Of a stretch of 5,382 bases of DNA, positions 1 to 3,140 are shown piece after piece. This DNA is from Intestinibacter sp. (GTDB lineage Bacteria; Bacillota; Clostridia; Peptostreptococcales; Peptostreptococcaceae). A model generated the notes under the pieces. It did no database searches. It worked only from the letters and a program-made list of their open reading frames with translations, and had not been told where the DNA came from. Position 1 is the first letter of the stretch. Every line of letters begins with the position of its first letter. The stretch spans positions 1-5,382 of the forward strand of contig NZ_JALEXO010000280.1 of NCBI RefSeq assembly GCF_022780145.1, given 5' to 3'. A program made the position numbers and the translations under genes.

Positions 1-80
1 CCAGTTCTAGGCACAATAACCATCGTAAACACCATCGCCAAAGCCAAAACAAACGACAATGTCTTCTTTAAATATTTCAT
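1..80 (-). CDS. N-terminus of a secreted or surface protein (signal peptide only, partial)
   Basis: Reading leftwards from an ATG at 80-78, 26 codons are visible before the window ends. They begin MKYLKK, followed by a hydrophobic stretch (about residues 8-23, rich in L, V, A, M and F) and then PRT. This is a classic Sec signal peptide: a positively charged n-region and a long h-region. The wording LSFVLALAMVF resembles the leaders of many clostridial S-layer-homology and other surface proteins, but nothing of the mature protein is visible, so its function is unknown. The start is supported by a strong AAAGGAGG ribosome binding site 8 nt upstream of the ATG. A long leader (81-360) with two candidate promoters lies upstream. 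Confidence is high that a gene starts here and that its product is exported or membrane-anchored; nothing more can be said. Confidence 0.85.
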   Translation of the reverse strand, partial: MKYLKKTLSFVLALAMVFTMVIVPRT

Positions 81-206
81 TTCACACTCCTCCTTTAAAA
101 TTTCACCTGTCAATCCTCATCGACAGAATTTATAATTGAAACTTGTCAGAACTCACAAAATTAGAACTTTTTGATGTGCTAAAAATCGAAATAATACCCT
201 CTTATT

Positions 207-245
207 CTATATGTAAGTACCAACAACTAAACATTGTACTTTCAT
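207..245 (-). CDS. possible 12-codon leader ORF upstream of the secreted-protein gene
   Basis: The peptide would be MKVQCLVVGTYI followed by TAG. Its only support is a strong Shine-Dalgarno-like GGGGGTGAT just upstream of the ATG, and a good promoter candidate (265-293) that would start the transcript near 258, so the ribosome site would sit at the very 5' end of the mRNA. The ORF ends about 126 nt before the secreted-protein start, which argues against direct translational coupling. It may be a leader peptide or a chance ORF. Confidence 0.22.
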   Translation of the reverse strand: MKVQCLVVGTYI

Positions 246-264
246 ACATCACCCCCATATATTT

Positions 265-293
265 ATTATAATGCACGCTGTCAAAAATTTCCA
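265..293 (-). promoter_or_regulatory. candidate sigma-A promoter (proximal) for the secreted-protein gene
   Basis: On the minus strand this reads TGGAAA, 17 nt, TATAAT. The -10 is a perfect consensus and the -35 matches TTGACA at four of six positions. A perfect TTGACA lies within the spacer (279-284); paired with TATATG (256-261) at 17 nt it gives an alternative promoter, but that one would start transcription on top of the GGGGGTGAT motif. Confidence 0.45.
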
Positions 294-331
294 TAGCAAC
301 GCACTTTATATATTCTAAAAATATACCTATT

Positions 332-360
332 ATTATAGAACAAATCAAAACTATTTTCCA
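332..360 (-). promoter_or_regulatory. candidate sigma-A promoter (distal) for the secreted-protein gene
   Basis: On the minus strand this reads TGGAAA, 17 nt, TATAAT, followed by AATAG. It has the same hexamers and spacing as the element at 265-293, 67 bp further from the gene. The match between the two suggests tandem promoters, although the region is A+T-rich and chance matches to TATAAT are common. Confidence 0.4.
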
Positions 361-522
361 TATATTTCCTGTTCATTTTTTTGCACTTAAAACACATTTT
401 TCCAACTATAACTCAAATAAAATTTCTATACAAAATATTCCCCCTCACTCACTGCAAAAGATCTATCAAAATTTACTTAATTAAACTTAAAAATATCAAT
501 CCTAATCCCTTTCATATTTATT

Positions 523-933
523 TTATCTCAAACTCAACTCGGAATAACACCCCAAATCCAGCACAATAACCCTATCCTCAAACATATCAGAAATATCAAC
601 CCCCTCACAGCGATACCCCTCATTTATAATATTCCTAACCTGTCTCTCACCCACATTACAAGTCGCCGCGATATTTTTAGTAGAAACACCCAAATTATAC
701 AGCCTCAAAATCTCCATATTTCTAAAAATCCTCTTCAGATAAGAGGTCCCGCGTATGTACACGTACTCATTGCCAAAAACACTATTCATATATACGAAAA
801 ATACCCACGGGATGCTGCTCAGAGCTTCATTTTTTGTCTTTTTCAAATAACTTTTTAAGGAACAATAAAAATACGTAATATCTCCATACACGCTCCATCG
901 AAATTCCACATTCATACTATTTGTGTTCGCCAT
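523..933 (-). CDS. divergent Mor-like helix-turn-helix protein
   Basis: This 136-residue protein carries a C-terminal helix-turn-helix. Residues 53-104 (from FGNEYVYI through RNMEILRLYNLGVS to GERQVRNII) align without gaps with residues 33-84 of the neighbouring regulator at 1331-1612. They share G, YI, RNM, the turn glycine, AA, V, E, and R with a hydrophobic residue. That layout (a short beta segment with a YI motif, then an HTH) matches the Mor/C family of phage Mu-type transcription activators, which bind DNA as dimers. The N-terminal 50 residues (aromatic-rich, FYCSLKSY and WVFFVYM) do not resemble a normal Mor dimerisation domain, and there is an extra tail after residue 106. I chose the ATG at 933 because GGAGG lies 9 nt upstream. 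A GTG at 978 in the same frame, preceded by AGGAG, would add 15 residues. The target genes are unknown; it may have drifted from its ancestral role. Confidence 0.7.
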   Translation of the reverse strand: MANTNSMNVEFRWSVYGDITYFYCSLKSYLKKTKNEALSSIPWVFFVYMNSVFGNEYVYIRGTSYLKRIFRNMEILRLYNLGVSTKNIAATCNVGERQVRNIINEGYRCEGVDISDMFEDRVIVLDLGCYSELSLR

Positions 934-1028
934 AAAAATACGCCTCCATTCATAACAACAATAGACAAAAACAAACACATACAGCTCCTGATCTCGTCAA
1001 GCACATTTGTATATATTTTTTATAATCG

Positions 1029-1075
1029 TAAAATGTTTTATAAATTTTCTATTTGATATGATAGTAAAACATTTT
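1029..1075. repeat. paired near-palindromes (candidate operator) upstream of the 523-933 gene
   Basis: AAAATGTTTTA (1030-1040) and TAAAACATTTT (1065-1075) are perfect 11-bp inverted copies with 24 bp between them. Each is also nearly palindromic by itself (TAAAA-N2-TTTT), with centres about 36 bp apart, so the pair can also be read as direct repeats. The position is about 100-145 bp upstream of the regulator's start. Dimeric Mor-type proteins bind dyads, so this could be an operator; A+T richness makes a chance origin possible. Confidence 0.35.
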
Positions 1076-1202
1076 CATAAAAATTACAACGTTTTTCATT
1101 TCCCATATTTTTTCATTTATTTAGCTTTTTTTCCCAAGGATATGAATTATATGTTTTTTTATATACATAACTGTAAAAAATAGTAATTATCTACCGTCAA
1201 AT

Positions 1203-1277
1203 ATTGTAGTTCAAAAACAAAAAAGATAGAAATTCCTCTAAAAAAAGGTTTGAGCTTTTTCTATCTTTTCCTACAAT
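1203..1277. repeat. 75-bp two-step inverted repeat
   Basis: The inner arms, AAAAGATAGAAA (1221-1232) and its exact complement (1258-1269), are 12 bp with 25 nt between. The outer arms, ATTGTAG (1203-1209) and CTACAAT (1271-1277), are also exact. The outer gaps are unequal (11 and 1 nt), so it is not a simple continuous stem. On the minus strand the inner stem is followed by TTTTTTGTTTTT, so it could be a second, A/T-only terminator after the 1331-1612 gene. It could also be a small mobile-element remnant; no target-site duplication was found. Confidence 0.5.
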
Positions 1278-1286
1278 CTATTTCAT

Positions 1287-1326
1287 AAAAAAATAGCCCT
1301 CCCTGCATCCACACAGGAAAGGCTAT
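1287..1326 (-). terminator. intrinsic terminator of the Mor-type regulator gene
   Basis: On the minus strand the RNA is AUAGCCUUUCCUG, an 8-nt loop, CAGGGAGGGCUAU, then a run of seven U residues. This gives a 13-bp stem with two G-U pairs. It begins 5 bp after the stop codon of the gene at 1331-1612, as expected for a Rho-independent terminator. Confidence 0.9.
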
Positions 1327-1330
1327 CTAC

Positions 1331-1612
1331 CTACTTACTATTCAACTCCTCCTCAACCCTCTTGACAATCCTTCTAATACAAGACTCCGAAACCTTCCAC
1401 TTAGCCGCCAACGCCTTCACACTTCTACCTTCACAAAACTCATCATAAATCCTCATATTCCTCTTAGCTCTCCTGTAGCACTCCTTGCTAGGAATATAAA
1501 TCTGGCTTCCATTATAATCCTCGACTATCCTCTGAAACAAAACCTCGCCGACTATATCAAATAGTCTGTACAAATCACTCGATATATACTTCTTCATATA
1601 ATCGTCGTTCAT
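1331..1612 (-). CDS. Mor-family transcription regulator
   Basis: This 93-residue protein has the features of Firmicute Mor-family regulators, the group named after the phage Mu middle-operon activator. An N-terminal helical part contains LYRLFDIVGEVLFQRIVEDY (residues 14-33). It is followed by the family's glycine/YIP segment NGSQIYIP (34-41), the helix RRAKRNMRIYDEFCEG (47-62) and a C-terminal HTH, SVKALAAKWKVSESCIRRIV (64-83). Mor proteins dimerise through the N-terminal part and bind a dyad near the -35 of promoters that lack a good -35 box. I chose the ATG at 1612 because GGAGGTG lies just upstream. An upstream in-frame ATG at 1651 would add 13 residues without a better site. The gene is monocistronic, with a strong terminator after it and a divergent gene cluster in front. 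It may control the cluster at 1942-2983, its own gene, or both; this is inference from position only. Confidence 0.82.
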   Translation of the reverse strand: MNDDYMKKYISSDLYRLFDIVGEVLFQRIVEDYNGSQIYIPSKECYRRAKRNMRIYDEFCEGRSVKALAAKWKVSESCIRRIVKRVEEELNSK

Positions 1613-1941
1613 GATTTTCACCTCCATAAACCATCGCATCTGATCCTTCACTATTTAAATTTACTTCTATAATTAAACATTAAACTAAATCGCGGAAATT
1701 TTACACATAAACTATTTCCAATTTTTGTTTGGAGCAAAAAATTTTAAATGACAAATTTTTCAAAAATAAAAATATTAACTCGAAAAATAAAACTTCTTCT
1801 GAACTCTAGTATTTTCAGAGCTCACAAGCGTTGATTTTGAGCAAAATTCGTGCACGTTTTTTTAGCCCTCGTCCGCAAAATAATATATCATTATATTAAG
1901 AAAACAAATTAAAAGTTTTCAAAACCAACGGAGGTGATCAA
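1613..1941. promoter_or_regulatory. 329-bp divergent control region between the Mor-type gene and the DUF2922 cluster
   Basis: No gene of normal size is present. To the right, the first DUF2922 gene has GGAGGTGAT as its ribosome site. Directly in front of it is the dyad GTTTT-C-AAAAC (1915-1925), overlapping a wider GAAAAC/GTTTTC pair (1900-1905 and 1915-1920). Further upstream are GCTCA-N13-TGAGC (1820-1842) and the 8-bp palindrome CGTGCACG (1849-1856) followed by seven T. Several -10-like boxes (around 1881-1897) lack a recognisable -35 at the right distance. That would fit activator-dependent transcription, but A+T bias alone could explain it. Confidence 0.45.
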
Positions 1942-2169
1942 ATGGATGAAAATAAAAAACTGGTAATGGTATTCAAAAACGAGGTGGACAAGCAGGTCTC
2001 AATTAGCATCGACGACCCAAAAGACACGATCACAGAAGCAGAAATCAAAGCAGCTATGGATTTAATAGTAGAAAAGAACATTTTTAAGAAAAACAACTAT
2101 TCGCTAGTCGAAGCGGTCGAGGCCCAAAACGAAAATACGCAAACCAACGAATACGATTTGGTGATTTAA
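1942..2169 (+). CDS. DUF2922 family protein, copy 1
   Basis: This 75-residue protein starts MDENKKLVMVFKNEVDK, continues with SISIDDPKD (residues 20-28) and the helix TEAEIKAAMDLIVEKNIF (31-48), and ends EYDLVI. This is the usual length and layout of DUF2922, a small Firmicute family of unknown function normally encoded beside DUF1659 and YvrJ genes. No signal peptide, membrane segment or catalytic motif is visible; it is probably a small cytoplasmic alpha/beta protein. The start is fixed by GGAGGTGAT 4 nt before the ATG. A second copy lies at 2599-2826 with 59 of 75 residues identical by my count. Most differences lie in residues 54-64. The similarity reaches back into the ribosome site, so the duplicated unit probably included it. 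The gap behind this gene contains a promoter candidate, so it may be transcribed separately from the three genes that follow. Confidence 0.85.
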   Translation: MDENKKLVMVFKNEVDKQVSISIDDPKDTITEAEIKAAMDLIVEKNIFKKNNYSLVEAVEAQNENTQTNEYDLVI

Positions 2170-2176
2170 TTTTAGT

Positions 2177-2204
2177 GTGACACGGGTGTGTATTATATCA
2201 TAAT
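2177..2204 (+). promoter_or_regulatory. candidate sigma-A promoter for the DUF1659-DUF2922-YvrJ genes
   Basis: GTGACA (2177-2182), 16 nt, CATAAT (2199-2204): each hexamer differs from consensus at one position. It starts 8 bp after the stop codon of DUF2922 copy 1 and would give a leader of about 84 nt before the DUF1659 start. This splits the cluster into a single gene and a three-gene operon. Confidence 0.5.
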
Positions 2205-2294
2205 CTGCCAATACTACAACTCGGCATATTTTGATATTTAAAATCAATTTAAATTATTTTCAAAAAAATTAATTAAAAAAGGAGGCAATATATT

Positions 2295-2516
2295 ATGGCT
2301 GTTTTATCTACTAAAAATTTATCTTCATTAAAATTATATTTTGACAAGGGGTTAGACATAAACTCTAAAAGAGTAATCGCGACTAAGACATTTAGCTTCG
2401 TCGATCCAGAGGCGCTAGACCAATCTTTGATGGATGTGGCAAACGCACTAGCAGGGCTTCAACAACATGATTTATACAACGTCGTCAGAATAGACAACAC
2501 GTCTTTATCTGAATAA
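2295..2516 (+). CDS. DUF1659 family protein
   Basis: This 73-residue protein reads MAVLSTKNLSSLKLYFDKG, then GLDINSKRVIATKTFSFVDP (residues 19-38), a helix ALDQSLMDVANALAGLQ (40-56) and a C-terminal YNVVRIDNTSLSE. The pattern of a beta segment, K-x-F-x-x-V-x-P, a helix with A-x-A-L-x-x-L-Q, and a short terminal strand is that of DUF1659, a small Firmicute family of unknown function normally found directly in front of DUF2922 and YvrJ genes, as here. The ribosome site AAAGGAGG lies 9 nt before the ATG. A stable hairpin (2549-2570) separates it from the second DUF2922 gene. No enzyme motif is visible. The biochemical role is unknown. Confidence 0.82.
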   Translation: MAVLSTKNLSSLKLYFDKGLDINSKRVIATKTFSFVDPEALDQSLMDVANALAGLQQHDLYNVVRIDNTSLSE

Positions 2517-2548
2517 GAAGCTAAGTATCAGTTTAAAGTTTAATTAAA

Positions 2549-2570
2549 AGCTGGGGATATCTCCCCGGCT
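2549..2570 (+). promoter_or_regulatory. intergenic GC-rich hairpin between DUF1659 and DUF2922 copy 2
   Basis: AGCTGGGGA and TCCCCGGCT form a 9-bp stem with a UAUC loop. The one non-Watson-Crick position is a U-G pair in the plus-strand RNA but a C-A mismatch in the minus-strand RNA, so the structure is better kept in the rightward mRNA. No U-tract follows (GTGTAAAAATTC), so it is not a standard rightward terminator. A processing site or mRNA 3'-end protector that alters relative gene output is more likely. In the minus direction it is followed by TTTTAATT. Confidence 0.55.
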
Positions 2571-2598
2571 GTGTAAAAATTCAAAAGGAGATGATATC

Positions 2599-2826
2599 AT
2601 GGATGAAAACAAAAAATTAGTAATGGTATTCAAAAACGAGGTTGACAAGGAAGTCTCAATAAGCATAGATAACCCAAGGGACGATGTAACTGAGGCAGAA
2701 ATCAAGGCGGCTATGGATCTAATCGTAGAAAAAAACATATTCAAGAAAAATAACTACGCATTCACAGCTACAGTCGGGGCTAAAATAGTCAACACTCAAA
2801 CAACTGAATACGACCTAGTATTATAG
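2599..2826 (+). CDS. DUF2922 family protein, copy 2
   Basis: This 75-residue protein is the same length as copy 1. The first 53 residues are nearly unchanged, with substitutions at 18, 25, 27, 29 and 30. The segment 54-64 is strongly different (AFTATVGAKIV in place of SLVEAVEAQNE), and the tail NTQTTEYDLVL is shared. Many third codon positions differ, so the duplication is not recent, or the copies diverged under selection for protein sequence. The ribosome site AAAGGAG lies 8 nt before the ATG. The gene sits in the usual family order DUF1659, DUF2922, YvrJ, so this copy is probably the ancestral one and copy 1 the extra. The stop codon is 13 nt before the YvrJ start. Function unknown. Confidence 0.85.
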   Translation: MDENKKLVMVFKNEVDKEVSISIDNPRDDVTEAEIKAAMDLIVEKNIFKKNNYAFTATVGAKIVNTQTTEYDLVL

Positions 2827-2839
2827 GAAGTGATCAGTT

Positions 2840-2983
2840 ATGGAATTTATCGAAAGTCTAATAGCTAATGTAGGATTCCCAGTGGCTGTATCCATCTATC
2901 TATTGATCAGGCTGGAGAACAAGCTGGAATCCTTAACCAATAGCATAAATGAACTTTCCAATAATATTATAAATTTAAAATAA
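2840..2983 (+). CDS. YvrJ-like small membrane protein
   Basis: This 47-codon ORF begins MEFIESLIANVGFPVAVSIY and continues LLIRLENKLESL, then a polar, probably amphipathic helix, SINELSNNIINL, and ends LK. Residues about 4-23 form one likely membrane segment. The signature NVGFPVAVSIYLLIRLE with a following E-x-K-L-E-x-L-T-x-x-I-N-x-L helix matches YvrJ-family proteins, which accompany DUF1659 and DUF2922 genes in many Firmicutes. The ribosome site AGGAAGTGAT overlaps the stop codon of DUF2922 copy 2, so translation is likely coupled. The family's function is not known. The single membrane helix with a charged amphipathic tail is also the layout of small holin-like peptides (BhlA/UviB type), a resemblance of architecture rather than shown homology. 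Confidence 0.85.
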   Translation: MEFIESLIANVGFPVAVSIYLLIRLENKLESLTNSINELSNNIINLK

Positions 2984-3025
2984 TAATTAAAACAGATGCC
3001 TGCCTATTAATAATACAGGCATCTG
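2981..3025 (-). terminator. intrinsic terminator oriented on the minus strand, inside the initiator leader
   Basis: A perfect 10-bp inverted repeat, CAGATGCCTG (2993-3002) and CAGGCATCTG (3016-3025), has a 13-nt loop. In the rightward mRNA it is followed by CACTCTCCCTC, with no U-tract. In the leftward direction it is followed by UUUUAAUUAUUA. It therefore fits a leftward terminator better than a terminator of the YvrJ operon, although it could act weakly on both strands. No protein gene on the minus strand ends here. Confidence 0.55.
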
Positions 3026-3029
3026 CACT

Positions 3030-3051
3030 CTCCCTCGAAATTCCGACGGAG
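3030..3051 (+). promoter_or_regulatory. hairpin that buries the leader ORF's Shine-Dalgarno sequence
   Basis: CTCCcTCG (3030-3037) pairs with CGAcGGAG (3044-3051), a 7-of-8 match with one C-C mismatch and a 6-nt loop. The GGAG at the 3' side is the only ribosome site for the leader ORF starting at 3057, so folding would hide it. It lies 4 nt downstream of the larger hairpin at 2993-3025. Confidence 0.5.
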
Positions 3052-3056
3052 TAAAA

Positions 3057-3128
3057 ATGTTTGATTATCTAAATTATTACCAGCATTTCAAATTTTATAC
3101 TTATTTTATAAAAAAATTTTTAAGTTAG
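3057..3128 (+). CDS. 23-codon aromatic-rich leader peptide ORF upstream of the initiator
   Basis: ATG with GGAG 5 nt upstream. The peptide begins MFDYLNYYQHFKFY and ends FIKKFLS, so 10 of 23 residues are Tyr or Phe. The TAG stop (3126-3128) shares bases with AGGAG (3127-3131), the ribosome site of the initiator gene that starts at 3141. This is the standard geometry for translational coupling: ribosomes finishing the leader are placed at the initiator's start. A nearby hairpin hides the leader's own ribosome site. The A+T-rich background favours Phe, Tyr, Lys and Ile codons, so the aromatic content alone is not proof of selection. Known plasmids (IncFII tap, ColIb-P9 repY) use coupled leader peptides in this way; no sequence relation to those is claimed. 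Confidence 0.4.
   Translation: MFDYLNYYQHFKFYTYFIKKFLS
3094..3123 (-). promoter_or_regulatory. weak candidate promoter for the antisense RNA
   Basis: On the minus strand this reads TTAAAA (3123-3118), 18 nt, TATAAA (3099-3094). Four of six -35 positions and five of six -10 positions match consensus. The region is nearly all A and T, so this has a high chance of being accidental. Confidence 0.25.
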
Positions 3129-3140
3129 GAGCGTGTAATT

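Larger units (their letters stand above)
81..522. other. 442-bp non-coding gap upstream of the secreted-protein gene
   Basis: No convincing protein gene of normal size lies here on either strand. On the minus strand it holds two matching promoter-like elements (265-293 and 332-360), a possible 12-codon leader ORF (207-245) and a weak 5-bp stem, CTGTC/GACAG (106-110 and 121-125), about 30 nt upstream of the secreted gene's start. No clear intrinsic terminator follows the regulator gene that ends at 523, so read-through from that gene into the secreted-protein gene is possible. No known riboswitch consensus was recognised. Confidence 0.6.
934..1330. other. 397-bp gap between the two regulator genes
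   Basis: Very A+T-rich, with no protein gene of normal size. It holds, from right to left (the direction of transcription), the intrinsic terminator of the 1331-1612 gene (1287-1326), a second larger inverted repeat (1203-1277), a featureless A/T stretch (1076-1202) and a pair of related near-palindromes (1029-1075). I could not settle on a promoter for the downstream regulator: several TATAAT-like boxes exist on the minus strand, but none has a good -35 at 16-18 nt. Confidence 0.55.
2981..3087 (-). ncRNA. candidate antisense RNA against the replication-initiator leader
   Basis: Inferred from two signals. A weak minus-strand promoter (3094-3123) would start RNA near 3087, and a minus-oriented intrinsic terminator (2981-3025) would stop it about 105 nt later. 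Such an RNA would cover the start of the leader ORF, its Shine-Dalgarno sequence and both leader hairpins. Short countertranscripts of this size over a rep-gene leader are a known copy-control device in plasmids such as pIP501 and the IncB/IncI group. The promoter is poor and no expression data are available. Confidence 0.25.

Noticed and set aside
381..569. Rightward 62-residue ORF starting with TTG
   Set aside because: It has no ribosome binding site, low-complexity Ile/Asn/Lys composition, no recognisable family, and overlaps the end of the opposite-strand regulator gene.
1129..1182. Rightward 13-codon ORF (MNYMFFYIHNCKK) behind AAGGA in the 934-1330 gap
   Set aside because: The AAGGA motif is only one base from the ATG, too close to work, and the sequence is low-complexity A/T.
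1613..1651. Longer 106-residue form of the Mor-type regulator starting at 1651
   Set aside because: The internal ATG at 1612 has a near-ideal GGAGGTG, while the upstream ATG has none as good, and the extra residues do not belong to the family pattern.
2544..2744. Leftward 66-residue ORF opposite DUF2922 copy 2
   Set aside because: It is the antisense of a well-supported gene, with serine-rich reverse-complement composition and no ribosome site.
2993..3025. Rightward terminator of the YvrJ operon
   Set aside because: The stem is good, but the bases after it on the plus strand are CACTCTCCCTC rather than a U-tract, so a rightward intrinsic terminator is not supported. The minus-strand reading fits better.
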